The notes beneath the pieces were generated by a model that was not told the DNA's origin, made no database searches, and saw only the letters and a list, made by a program, of their open reading frames with translations. From contig NZ_JAQQKW010000011.1 of NCBI RefSeq assembly GCF_028550395.1, positions 62,001 to 126,000 on the forward strand: 64,000 bases of DNA, in the 5' to 3' direction. This stretch comes from Asticcacaulis currens. GTDB lineage: Bacteria; Pseudomonadota; Alphaproteobacteria; Caulobacterales; Caulobacteraceae. The translations under genes and the position numbers were made by a program. Shown in pieces: positions 27,881 through 35,936 of the stretch. Each line of letters opens with the position of its first letter. Within the stretch, counting starts at the first letter, position 1.

Positions 27881-28720
27881 ATGGATCGCGCCCTTCGCCG
27901 CAAATTCGCCAATCAGGCCTTCGTCGTTATCTGCACCGGGGCCGCGCTGGTCGCTCTCGCCGCGCTGGCCCTGATCATGTTCTCGCTGCTGACCAAGGGC
28001 GTCGGCGGGGTGGACCTGATGCTGTTCACCGCCGACACCCCTGCCCCGGACTCGCCCGGCGGCCTGCGCAACGCCATTGTCGGCTCCATTCTGATGTGCG
28101 GCGTCGCCATGATGATTGCCGTGGTTATCGGCGTGCTGGCCGGGACGTGGCTGGCCGAAATCGGCGGCAACACCCCCTATGGCCACGTCGTGCGCTTCCT
28201 CAATGACGTGCTTCTGTCGGCCCCGTCCATCCTGATCGGGCTGTTCGTCTACTGGTGGGTCGTGGTCCCCATGGGCGGCTTCTCCGGCTGGGCCGGGGCG
28301 ATCGCGCTCGGCATCCTCGCCACGCCCATCGTGACCCGCACCACCGAAGACATCCTGAACCTTCAGCCCAATGCCCTGCGCGAAGCCGGTATGGCGCTGG
28401 GGGCCTCTCAATGGGTCACGGTGCGCAGCATCATCTGGAAGGCGGCCGGGGCGGGTATGCTGACCGGCGGCCTCTTGGGCTTTGCGCGTATTTCGGGTGA
28501 AACCGCGCCGCTGCTGTTTACCGCCCTCAACAACCAGTTCCTGAGCTTCGACATGTCGAAGCCATTCGCCAGCCTGCCGGGCGCCATCTATCCCTTCGCC
28601 ATGAGCCCCTACGAGACGTGGAACACCCTCGCCTGGGCCGGGGCGCTGCTGATTACGCTGGCGGTTCTGGGCGTCAACATTCTGGGGCGCTGGCTCGCCC
28701 GCGACAAAGATCACAAGTAA
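27881..28720 (+). CDS. pstA: Phosphate ABC transporter permease PstA
   Basis: 279 residues with six predicted transmembrane helices. Family features include FLNDVLLSAPSILIGLFVY, the EAA loop LREAGMALGASQWVTV, and RISGETAPLLFTALNNQF. RBS GGGAGG precedes the ATG. It is 13 nt after pstC and 9 nt before pstB, consistent with one operon. Confidence 0.95.
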   Translation: MDRALRRKFANQAFVVICTGAALVALAALALIMFSLLTKGVGGVDLMLFTADTPAPDSPGGLRNAIVGSILMCGVAMMIAVVIGVLAGTWLAEIGGNTPYGHVVRFLNDVLLSAPSILIGLFVYWWVVVPMGGFSGWAGAIALGILATPIVTRTTEDILNLQPNALREAGMALGASQWVTVRSIIWKAAGAGMLTGGLLGFARISGETAPLLFTALNNQFLSFDMSKPFASLPGAIYPFAMSPYETWNTLAWAGALLITLAVLGVNILGRWLARDKDHK

Positions 28721-28729
28721 GGCCTCGTC

Positions 28730-29530
28730 ATGTCCGACACCGATTTCCAAAGCGTCATCACCCCGCCCCCGGCCGATCAGCTTGTGCTGGAAACGCGGAA
28801 CCTCAACTTCTACTACGGCACGCATCAGTCGCTGTTCGGCGTCTCCATGCCGGTCAAGCGCAACGGCATCACCGCCCTGATCGGTCCGTCGGGCTGCGGC
28901 AAGTCCACCCTGCTGCGCACCATGAATCGCATCTATGACCTCTATCCGGGTCAGCGGGCCGAAGGCGAGATTCTGGTCGATGGCGAGAACATTCTGGGCC
29001 CCAAGGTCGATCTGACCAGCTTACGCGCCCGCGTCGGCATGGTCTTCCAGAAGCCGACCCCCTTCCCCATGTCGATCTATGACAATGTGGCCTTCGGCGT
29101 GAAGCTGTACCACAAGAAGTCGAAATCGCAGATGGACGAGGTGGTCGAAAAGGCCCTGCGCCGCGCCGCGCTGTGGGACGAGGTGAAGGACAAGCTGACC
29201 AAGTCCGGCCTGTCGCTTTCGGGCGGTCAGCAGCAGCGTCTGTGCGTCGCCCGCGGCATCGCGGTTGAGCCGGAAATCCTGCTGCTCGACGAACCGGCCT
29301 CGGCGCTCGACCCCATTTCGACGGCCAAGCTGGAAGACACGCTGGAAGAGCTGAAGCGCGACCTGACCATCATCATCGTGACCCATAACCTGCAACAGGC
29401 GGCGCGCCTGTCGGACTATACGGGCTTCATGTATCTGGGTAAGATGGTCGAATACGGCCCAACCGAAGAACTGTTCGTCAAGCCGAAGGTCGAACGCACC
29501 TCCGACTATATCGGCGGCCGCTTCGGTTAA
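28730..29530 (+). CDS. pstB: Phosphate ABC transporter ATPase PstB
   Basis: 266 residues. Walker [10 protein letters not shown], signature LSGGQQQR, Walker [10 protein letters not shown], and the PstB-typical end GRFG. It powers PstCA. The operon stops here: the usual next gene, phoU, is absent, and instead a minus-strand toxin-antitoxin remnant overlaps the last bases. phoU and phoBR must be elsewhere, perhaps on the main chromosome. Confidence 0.96.
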   Translation: MSDTDFQSVITPPPADQLVLETRNLNFYYGTHQSLFGVSMPVKRNGITALIGPSGCGKSTLLRTMNRIYDLYPGQRAEGEILVDGENILGPKVDLTSLRARVGMVFQKPTPFPMSIYDNVAFGVKLYHKKSKSQMDEVVEKALRRAALWDEVKDKLTKSGLSLSGGQQQRLCVARGIAVEPEILLLDEPASALDPISTAKLEDTLEELKRDLTIIIVTHNLQQAARLSDYTGFMYLGKMVEYGPTEELFVKPKVERTSDYIGGRFG

Positions 29531-29946
29531 GCTTCAAAGGCGGCAGGCATATCGCGAGCGGCATTCAATACCCGCACCAGTTCGATACCCTGCTCTACAG
29601 GACGATAATAAAGCACATAGGGCCGGATCGGAAAGCTGCGCAGCTCAGCGTAGAGTTCCGGTCGGGGTCGCCCCATGTCGGGATGCAAAGACAACTTTCT
29701 AAGCGTTTCGGCAATGCGATCCAGCATCTTATCCGTAGCGTCAGGACGATCTTTGGGAATATAATACCAACGGCCGAAGATGCTGACCGCATCCGGCCGT
29801 TGAAAACTCGAGAATTTCTCATATGTATCAGCTACATGAGAAATTCTCGAACGGAATACCAAGAGTCATTTCCAATGACCCTTGGTATAAAGCCACAGGG
29901 CTTCGAGATCATCTTCCGCCCGTGCCGTCTTTAAAATCCGGGTCAT
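29527..29946 (-). pseudogene. parE: parE/relE-type toxin gene interrupted by a palindromic insertion
   Basis: The true toxin start is the ATG at 29946, overlapping the antitoxin stop as ATGA, the normal parDE coupling. It encodes MTRILKTARAEDD and LEALWLY, the expected first strand and helix of a RelE/ParE fold. The frame then enters a 121-bp palindromic element and stops at 29866. Toxin similarity resumes at about 29765 (DRPDATDKMLDRIAETLRKL) and runs through FPIRPYVLYYRPVEQGIELV to ARDM. A downstream reading frame can be opened from a TTG at 29862 through the element, giving a protein with an alien N-terminus that lacks strand 1. The toxin is probably inactive. Confidence 0.8.
29766..29886. 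mobile_element. 121-bp palindromic MITE/REP-like insertion in parE
   Basis: Begins ACCAACGG and ends CCCTTGGT, with short inverted termini (ACCAA / TTGGT) flanked by A/T-rich sequence (AATAAT-like on the left, ATAAA on the right). It contains three dyads: AACGGCC/GGCCGTT (29769-29801), arms of about 18 bp around TCGAGAATTTCTCAT (about 29808-29850), and ACCAAGAGTCATT-TCC-AATGACCCTTGGT (29858-29886). It has no coding capacity. Boundaries are inferred from where toxin similarity stops and resumes. Confidence 0.65.
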
Positions 29947-30191
29947 TTCGCTCTGGCGCGACCTTTTGCCTTGATGGCTTCGATATCCAGTTCCCCTGCT
30001 GAACCACTTTCGATGCCTTCACGGATCGACTCGCGCAACGCCTCAAGTTTGGCCGCCTGAAACCGATCATTGGCTTCCATCAGGCGCAGCGCATCGCGGA
30101 TCACTTCGCTGGCATTATTATACAGGCCGCCCGCGACTTTCTCACGCACCATATCTTCGAGACGCGGCGTCAGATTTATGTTGAGGGTCAT
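29943..30191 (-). CDS. parD: ParD-type antitoxin
   Basis: 82 residues. The N-terminal ribbon-helix-helix (MTLNINLTPRLEDMVREKV, then YNNASEVIRDALRLMEAND) is typical of ParD/CC2985 antitoxins, and the acidic C-terminal tail (ESGSAGELDIEAIKAKGR) would wrap the toxin. It binds its own promoter and neutralises ParE. It overlaps the toxin start by 4 nt. Because the toxin gene is interrupted, this antitoxin may now be an orphan that still represses its promoter. A family A repeat lies directly upstream, with a dyad (CTAGATCATTATG / CATGATGATCTAG). Confidence 0.88.
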   Translation of the reverse strand: MTLNINLTPRLEDMVREKVAGGLYNNASEVIRDALRLMEANDRFQAAKLEALRESIREGIESGSAGELDIEAIKAKGRARAK

Positions 30192-30205
30192 GGCGTATCT
30201 CCTGA

Positions 30206-30348
30206 CTAGATCATTATGATTTCTGGTAGAAACATGATGATCTAGATTTTTGTTTAGCCCCTCGCCGGGCGGCGGCTGCGCCGCCTTGGCCGCCGCCTCA
30301 ATGGCGGCTTGAGCGGAATGATTCCATTAGAAATCATTCCGCTCTAAA
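30206..30348 (+). repeat. Dispersed intergenic repeat, family A (copy 1)
   Basis: A 143-bp unit: left dyad around CTAGATCATTATGAT, then CCCTCGCCGGG, then CCTTGGCCGCCGCCTCAATG, and a right dyad GCGGAATGATT / AATCATTCCGC ending CTCTAAA. A clearly homologous copy lies at 47005. The right dyad resembles the first hairpin of the family B repeats. It sits between parD and lldD. Confidence 0.8.
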
Positions 30349-30371
30349 GGATACGCCCGCCCCCAAAATTG

Positions 30372-31526
30372 TCAATCTTTGACAGTCATGCCCCCCGGCA
30401 CCAGACACTGCGGGCCGATTTCGCGGATCGACTTGACGCCGGTGAGCGCCATGGCGACGCGCATTTCCTTCTCGAACAGGCTGAGCAGGTTGGAGACCCC
30501 CGCCTCCCCCCCGGCGGCCAGGGCATAGATAAAGGCCCGGCCCAGCAGCACCCCGTCGGCCCCCAGCGCGATCATGCGCACTACATCAAGGCCCGTGCGG
30601 ATACCGGAGTCGGCCAGAATGGTCAGATCGCCCTTCACGGCGTCGGCAATGGCCGGCAGCGCCCGTGCCGAAGACAGGACGCCATCGAGCTGCCGTCCGC
30701 CGTGGTTGGACACCACAATGCCGTCGGCGCCGAAGCTGACCGCATCCTTGGCGTCTTCCGGGTCGAGTATGCCCTTAATGACCATGGGGCCCTTCCAGAA
30801 GTCGCGGATCCATTCCAGATCCTTCCACGAGATCGACGGGTCGAAATTGGCCCCCAGCCAGCCGATATAGTCTGCCAGACCCGTGGCCTTGCCGAGATAT
30901 TTCGAGACATTGCCCAGATCGTGCGGCGTCCCCATCAGGCCGACATCAAAGGCCCAGTGCGGGTGCGTCACCGCCTGCCACAGGCGGCGGATTTCGGCGT
31001 TCGGCCCGCTCATGCCCGAATGGGCGTCGCGGTAGCGCGCCCCCGGCACCGGCATATCGACGGTGAAGACCAGCGTGCGGATACCGGCCGCCCAGGCGCG
31101 TTCCAGCGCGTTCTTCATGAAGCCGCGATCTTTCAGCACATAGAGCTGAAACCAGATCGGCTTGTCGCACCTGCCCTGCACTTCTTCGATGGGGCAGACG
31201 CTGACGGTCGAAAGGGTCAGGTTGATGCCGGCCTTTTGCGCCGCGCGCGCCGCCTGCACCTCGCCGCGCCGGGCATACATGCCGGTCAGGCCGACGGGAG
31301 CCAGAACGATAGGCATGGACAGCTTTTCACCCAGCAGTTCCGTCTCCAGACTGAGCGACGACACGTCCTTCAGCACGCGCTGGCGCAGGGCCACGTCGCC
31401 AAGGTCCGATACATTGCGCGCCAGTGTGCGCTCGGCATAGGCCCCGCCGTCGATATAGTGAAACAGGAAGGGCGGCAGCCGACGCCGGGCGGCTTCGCGG
31501 TAATCGGTCGAGGCGGAGATGATCAT
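30372..31526 (-). CDS. lldD: L-lactate dehydrogenase (FMN, quinone-linked)
   Basis: 384 residues, very close to E. coli LldD throughout: [63 protein letters not shown], and the catalytic His segment [11 protein letters not shown]. It oxidises L-lactate to pyruvate at the membrane, passing electrons to quinone, using FMN. It is monocistronic here, without lldP or lldR neighbours. Divergent from kduD. Confidence 0.95.
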   Translation of the reverse strand: MIISASTDYREAARRRLPPFLFHYIDGGAYAERTLARNVSDLGDVALRQRVLKDVSSLSLETELLGEKLSMPIVLAPVGLTGMYARRGEVQAARAAQKAGINLTLSTVSVCPIEEVQGRCDKPIWFQLYVLKDRGFMKNALERAWAAGIRTLVFTVDMPVPGARYRDAHSGMSGPNAEIRRLWQAVTHPHWAFDVGLMGTPHDLGNVSKYLGKATGLADYIGWLGANFDPSISWKDLEWIRDFWKGPMVIKGILDPEDAKDAVSFGADGIVVSNHGGRQLDGVLSSARALPAIADAVKGDLTILADSGIRTGLDVVRMIALGADGVLLGRAFIYALAAGGEAGVSNLLSLFEKEMRVAMALTGVKSIREIGPQCLVPGGMTVKD

Positions 31527-31673
31527 GGCAGACTCAGCAGGCGGAACGCAAAGGATGGAAAAGCAATATCTGTTGCTCTAGCATGGGGCCAAGCCCGATG
31601 ACAATGCGTGGACAATCCCGTTCAATCATCATAGATCAAAATTAATCACGCCCTTTTTTACTCAGGAAATGCC

Positions 31674-32435
31674 ATGTCCGCTGCCTCGATGTTCGACCTC
31701 TCCGGGAAAACCGTGCTGATCACCGGAGCCAATCGCGGACTGGGGCAGGGCATGGCGCTAGCTCTGGCCGAAGCCGGGGCCGATATCTGCGCCGTCGGCT
31801 CGTCGGGGGCGGACACCACCGCCGAAAAGGTCACGGCTCTGGGACGCCGGTTCCATTTTATCCGCGCCGATCTTACCTCCATTTCGCCGGTGGAGGATAT
31901 TATCACCGAAACTTTGCGCGTCATGGGCGGGCTCGACATCCTCGTCAACAATGCCGGGTCGATCCGCCGTGGCGACGTCACGGAATTTACCGAGGAAGAC
32001 TGGGACGCGGTGATGAACCTCAATCTCAAGACCCTGTTCTTCATGTGTCAGGCCGCCGGTCGCCACATGATCGCACAGGGCCACGGCAAGATCATCAATA
32101 CGGCCTCCCTCCTGTCGTTTCAGGGCGGCATCCGCGTCCCCTCCTATACGGCGTCGAAGTCGGGCGTGGCCGGGATTACGCGGCTTCTGGCCAACGAATG
32201 GGCGTCCAAAGGCCTTAATGTCAACGCCATCGCGCCGGGCTATATGGCTACGGAACTGACCGAAGGGCTGCAAAGCGACCCCGAACGCGCCAAGGCGATT
32301 CTCGACCGGATTCCCGCCGCCCGCTGGGGGACGCCAGAAGATTTGGGTGGCGCGACGGTTTTTTTGGCCTCCCGCGTGTCAAATTACGTAAACGGAGTTA
32401 TTATCCCCGTTGATGGGGGCTGGCTGGCGCGCTGA
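31674..32435 (+). CDS. kduD: 2-deoxy-D-gluconate/5-keto-uronate dehydrogenase KduD (SDR)
   Basis: 253-residue short-chain dehydrogenase. Nucleotide motif ITGANRGLGQGMALALAEAG; NNAGSIRR; active-site Tyr/Lys in SYTASKSG; end INPVDGGWLAR-like (IIPVDGGWLAR). The match to E. coli KduD is strong in LLSFQGGIRVPSYTASKSG and NVNAIAPGYMAT. It reduces or oxidises 2,5-diketo-3-deoxygluconate with NAD(H) in pectin/uronate breakdown. kduI and other pectin genes are not in view. The truncated LacI gene follows 40 nt later. Confidence 0.9.
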   Translation: MSAASMFDLSGKTVLITGANRGLGQGMALALAEAGADICAVGSSGADTTAEKVTALGRRFHFIRADLTSISPVEDIITETLRVMGGLDILVNNAGSIRRGDVTEFTEEDWDAVMNLNLKTLFFMCQAAGRHMIAQGHGKIINTASLLSFQGGIRVPSYTASKSGVAGITRLLANEWASKGLNVNAIAPGYMATELTEGLQSDPERAKAILDRIPAARWGTPEDLGGATVFLASRVSNYVNGVIIPVDGGWLAR

Positions 32436-32475
32436 TGCGTCTGTTCCGGACCCATCCGAACCCCTTGAGGAGACA

Positions 32476-33084
32476 ATGACCACAGAGACTCTTTCGACCA
32501 CCGCGCCGCTCAAGATGGCCGATATCGCCCGCATGGCCGGCGTCTCGGTGTCCACCGTTTCGCGGGCCCTGGCCGGAAGCCCCCTGATCCCGAAGCCGCT
32601 GCGTGACAAGATCGCGGCGATTGCCGAGGAACATGGCTACGTCGTCAATCAGGCCGCCCGTAACCTCCGTCTGAAGCGCACCCGCACCATCGGCCTCGTC
32701 CTGCCCGACGACGGCGACCGCAAGCTGCGCGACCCGCACCTCTTGAGCATGATGGGCGCCCTCACCCAGGCCGTCTTCAAGCGCGGCTATGAGCTGCTGG
32801 TGCTCAAGACCCCGGCCAAGCGTCAGGGCGCGCTGAAGGACCTTGTCCGCTCGCAGCGCTTTGACGGTATGCTGGTCCTGCCTGACACGGCGGCCAGGGA
32901 TCAGCACGAGGCGCTGAGCGACCTCGCCCGCTACTACGCGCCGCTGGTCGTCTGGGGCCGCCTGCCGGACCAGAGCTATTGCGGCGTCGAAGCCTCGACC
33001 GCCACGGACGAAAACGCCGAGGAGATGGTCGATCTGCTGTTCCAGCGCCTCAGCGAAGACGAAAAAGCCAAGGCCGCGAAATAG
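32476..33084 (+). CDS. Short LacI-family regulator lacking half of the ligand domain
   Basis: About 202 residues against the usual 330-340. The LacI HTH and hinge are complete (MADIARMAGVSVSTVSRALA, VVNQAARNLR), and the effector domain begins normally (TIGLVLPDDGD). The protein ends after about 140 residues of that domain with a charged tail (EDEKAKAAK), so the C-terminal subdomain is missing. RBS GAGGAG precedes ATG 32476. No continuation is seen in another frame before the terminator, so this looks like a settled short form, not a fresh frameshift. It probably regulates kduD or a related pathway; inducer binding is doubtful. Confidence 0.8.
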   Translation: MTTETLSTTAPLKMADIARMAGVSVSTVSRALAGSPLIPKPLRDKIAAIAEEHGYVVNQAARNLRLKRTRTIGLVLPDDGDRKLRDPHLLSMMGALTQAVFKRGYELLVLKTPAKRQGALKDLVRSQRFDGMLVLPDTAARDQHEALSDLARYYAPLVVWGRLPDQSYCGVEASTATDENAEEMVDLLFQRLSEDEKAKAAK

Positions 33085-33121
33085 TCTCCGTTCCCCCGAC
33101 ACTGTCGGGGGTTCAGTGACC
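33083..33121. repeat. Inverted pair of iteron-like sites, distant from the origin
   Basis: 33105-33121 reads TCGGGGGTTCAGTGACC, one mismatch from the origin iteron form TCGGGGGATCAGTGACC. 33083-33099 read on the minus strand is TCGGGGGAACGGAGACT, two mismatches from iteron 5. The two are head to head with a 5-bp gap. They lie right after the short LacI gene, about 11 kb from the repA iterons. Confidence 0.65.
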
Positions 33122-33132
33122 TTCAAGATAAG

Positions 33133-33168
33133 AAAAAAGCCCTCCGGATCACTCCGGAGGGCTTTTTT
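33133..33168. terminator. Bidirectional terminator
   Basis: 10-bp stem GCCCTCCGGA / TCCGGAGGGC with a 4-nt loop, A6 before and T6 after. It serves the LacI transcript on the plus strand and the TBDR gene on the minus strand. A second, weaker hairpin with a T-run lies at about 33180-33215. Confidence 0.9.
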
Positions 33169-33212
33169 GTCAGTAGCAAGAAGGCTGCCCGGCGAACCGG
33201 ACGGCCTCTTTT

Positions 33213-35861
33213 TTAGAACTGCGTCGAAAGGCTGACCGAGACCGACGTGCCCGGATCGTAGCGATCGACATAGACGCGCTTGTCGTTGATCGTCTGATAT
33301 TCCTTGTACTCGGTGCCCGTCAGGTTACGGGCCTCAAGCTGGAAGTTCAGGCCGCGACCAAAGGCGTCGAAGCCCTTGCGCCACACGAAATCGACCTGCG
33401 TGCCCGGCTCCTGCATGATGTCAGGGTCGCCGACAATGCCCGAGCCGCGCACCGAGATACGCTCGCTGACGTAGGTGAGCAGCAGGGTCGCCTGCGACTT
33501 GGCTTCGCTGTCTTCCCAGCCGAACTGCACGTTGGCAAGGTGGTCAGACTGACCTTGCAGCTTGGCGCCGTCCTTGATGTACAGGCTGGCCTCGACCGGC
33601 TGGAAGGTGGTGCGGCTGAAGGCGATCTTGTCGCCCGTCTTTACCTTCACGCTGGAGTCGGTGAAGGTGTAGTTGGCCTGCACCAGCCACTGCTTGCTCT
33701 CGAAGAAAGCGCCCTTGATGGGGCTTTCGAACAGGCCCTTATAGTCCACTTCGAAGCCCTGAATATTGGCCTTCGGGGCGTTGACGAAGGTCTGCTGGAG
33801 CTGAGTACCGGTCGAGATGGTTTCGACGGGCTTGTCCAGCGTCTTGTGAAACAGACCGGCGGTCAGGTATTCGCCCGCGCCGTAATACCACTCATAACGG
33901 GCATCGAGGTTGGTGATCTCGGTGTCCTTCAGCAGCGGGTTACCCGTGTACGAACGGTCGCTGTCGGCTTCGCGGAAGGTCGGCTCGGCCAGTTCGCGGA
34001 ACTGCGGGCGGCCGATCGTCTTGGACGCACCAAAACGCAGTTGCATGTCGTCCTTGAAGTTCCAGGTCACCGTACCCGACGGCAGGAGGTAGGTCTCCTT
34101 GATCTGGGTAGAGGCACGATCCGGCTTGGTGTTCGTCTGATAGAGGAAGCGCAGATCGTTGCGCTCCTTGCCGACTTCGTAACGCAGACCGGCAGCGACG
34201 CGGACCAGCGGAATGACTTCCAGATCGGTCTTCACGTAGTAGGACGACACGAACAGACCGCCCTTATAGGCTTGCGGCGAGTCTGAACCGGTTTCCCACA
34301 GTTGCAGGAAGTCCGGGCGGATATTGTAGTCGGAGAAGAGGTAATCAATGCGGGTATATTTGGCCAGCGAGTCATTAACCGACTTGAACTCGAAGGCGCG
34401 GCGCTGATAGTCGCGCTGGTTGTCGAGCACCGAGACGCCCGCCATCAGCTTGCCATCACGCCCTTCGCCGAGGCTATAGTCCCAGGTCAGGTTGGCCCCC
34501 AGATACTTCGCCACGTCCTTAAGGTTAGAGAAGGCCGTTTCGTTACCGCCGCCGTTACGCAGGTCGGTGAAATAGAGGCCCTTCGTCGCCGCGTTGGAGG
34601 TATCCAGCGTGTAGTTGATGAACTTGTCATACGGCGTGTCGCGCACGGTCACGGCGTAGGAGGCCGTCCAGTCCAGCACCAGCTTCGGCGTCAGAGCGTG
34701 CGTGCCCGTGATCTGGCTCAGGCCCAGTTCGCGCTGATACCAGCCGGTACGGTCCTTGCGATAGAAAAAGCCGTTGGAGTTAAACCCGTCACGGGTAGCT
34801 GCGAACTTCGTCGTCTTGCGGATATACATGCCCGTCCACTTCAGGGTGTGGGCACCGTGGGTATAGCCGAGCGACAGCAGGCTGTTCAGCGAGACATTAT
34901 TGGCCGTGTTCTGATAGTCATCCTCGTAATGGATGCCGTCCTTTACCGACCAGTTGTTGGAGAAGTCGGCCACAGCCACAACGCCGAGCTTGCCACCCAG
35001 AACCGTATAGGTCTGCCCGGCGCTGCCGTTCACACTGAAGTTCGGGGTGGGACGGCCGATTTGCAGCAGGTTGAGGTCGGCATTGGTGAAGGAATGACCG
35101 ATCTTTTGCAACTCGCTGGTCGCGCCCGCGCCCGTCGCCGGGTAGTTGTTCGGATTGACCAGCTTGCCCTTGGCCAGCGCATCGCGCAGCGGGTCCGGCA
35201 GACTGCGGGCCCCGTCGTCATAGCCCAGCCAGTCGGTGGCCGAACCGAAATAGGTAACGGTCTTCTTGCCGGTCGTTTCGCTGTTGTACCCCGTGCCGAT
35301 GCCGAGGCTCAGGAAGTTGTCGCGCGGCAGGGCCACGGTCTGAAGATCGACGACACCGCCGCCGAATTCACCCGGATATTCCGCCGAATAGGTCTTTTGC
35401 ACCGAGACGCGGCCCAAAAGCGACGCCGGGAACAGGTCGAGCGGCACGACGCGTTGCAGCGGCTCCGGCGACGGCAGCGGCGCGCCGTTCAGCAGGGCCG
35501 AGGAATAGCGCTCGCCAAGGCCACGCACATAGATGAACTTGCCTTCGACCAGCGACAGGCCTGCGACGCGCGTCAGGGCGGTGGCGGCGTTGTCGTCGCC
35601 GGTGCGCTTGAGGTCTTCGGACGTCAGGATCGAGGTGACTTCCGCCGTGCGCCGCATGGTCTTGGGCAGGTTCTTGCCGCGCACGACGACTTCGGTGATT
35701 TCGTTGGCCGGGCTGGCGTTGGAGTCGCCGGTGGCGGCTTCCGCCGGTTGGTCGGCGGCCGTCTGGGCCTGGTTTTGGTCTTGCGCCACCGCGGCGTTGA
35801 CAGCCGCCAGAGACGTCGTAGCCATCAGCAAGGCGCCGAGGGAGAGAGTTTGCAGTTTCAT
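33213..35861 (-). CDS. TonB-dependent receptor paired with a surface lipoprotein
   Basis: 882 residues. Signal peptide cleaves near VNAAVAQDQ. An acidic, Gln/Ala-rich spacer follows (about residues 28-52). The plug starts at ITEVVVRGKNLPKTM, then RVAGLSLVEGKFIYVRGLG and YPGEFGGGVVDLQT. The barrel ends VSVSLSTQF. This plug type (LGERYSSALLNGAPLPSPEP) is found in TBDRs that sit next to a large lipoprotein, as here (35937-37595). Both genes are on the minus strand, lipoprotein first, 75 bp apart, so they probably form an operon. Substrate unknown. Confidence 0.92.
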   Translation of the reverse strand: MKLQTLSLGALLMATTSLAAVNAAVAQDQNQAQTAADQPAEAATGDSNASPANEITEVVVRGKNLPKTMRRTAEVTSILTSEDLKRTGDDNAATALTRVAGLSLVEGKFIYVRGLGERYSSALLNGAPLPSPEPLQRVVPLDLFPASLLGRVSVQKTYSAEYPGEFGGGVVDLQTVALPRDNFLSLGIGTGYNSETTGKKTVTYFGSATDWLGYDDGARSLPDPLRDALAKGKLVNPNNYPATGAGATSELQKIGHSFTNADLNLLQIGRPTPNFSVNGSAGQTYTVLGGKLGVVAVADFSNNWSVKDGIHYEDDYQNTANNVSLNSLLSLGYTHGAHTLKWTGMYIRKTTKFAATRDGFNSNGFFYRKDRTGWYQRELGLSQITGTHALTPKLVLDWTASYAVTVRDTPYDKFINYTLDTSNAATKGLYFTDLRNGGGNETAFSNLKDVAKYLGANLTWDYSLGEGRDGKLMAGVSVLDNQRDYQRRAFEFKSVNDSLAKYTRIDYLFSDYNIRPDFLQLWETGSDSPQAYKGGLFVSSYYVKTDLEVIPLVRVAAGLRYEVGKERNDLRFLYQTNTKPDRASTQIKETYLLPSGTVTWNFKDDMQLRFGASKTIGRPQFRELAEPTFREADSDRSYTGNPLLKDTEITNLDARYEWYYGAGEYLTAGLFHKTLDKPVETISTGTQLQQTFVNAPKANIQGFEVDYKGLFESPIKGAFFESKQWLVQANYTFTDSSVKVKTGDKIAFSRTTFQPVEASLYIKDGAKLQGQSDHLANVQFGWEDSEAKSQATLLLTYVSERISVRGSGIVGDPDIMQEPGTQVDFVWRKGFDAFGRGLNFQLEARNLTGTEYKEYQTINDKRVYVDRYDPGTSVSVSLSTQF

Positions 35862-35936
35862 GGGATCAACCTTTGCTGAAGGACTTGGAGAGCAGAGCGC
35901 GTTGCGGCGGGGTTTCCCCCGCCGCGCTTGCGCCTG

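Noticed and set aside
29527-29862. Toxin as an intact 111-aa gene starting at TTG 29862
   Set aside because: Its first 35 residues are encoded by a palindromic insertion; the native start with ATGA coupling to parD lies at 29946 and its frame is broken.
34302-35879. Plus-strand open frame (525 codons) opposite the TBDR at 33213
   Set aside because: Antisense shadow; no domain features.
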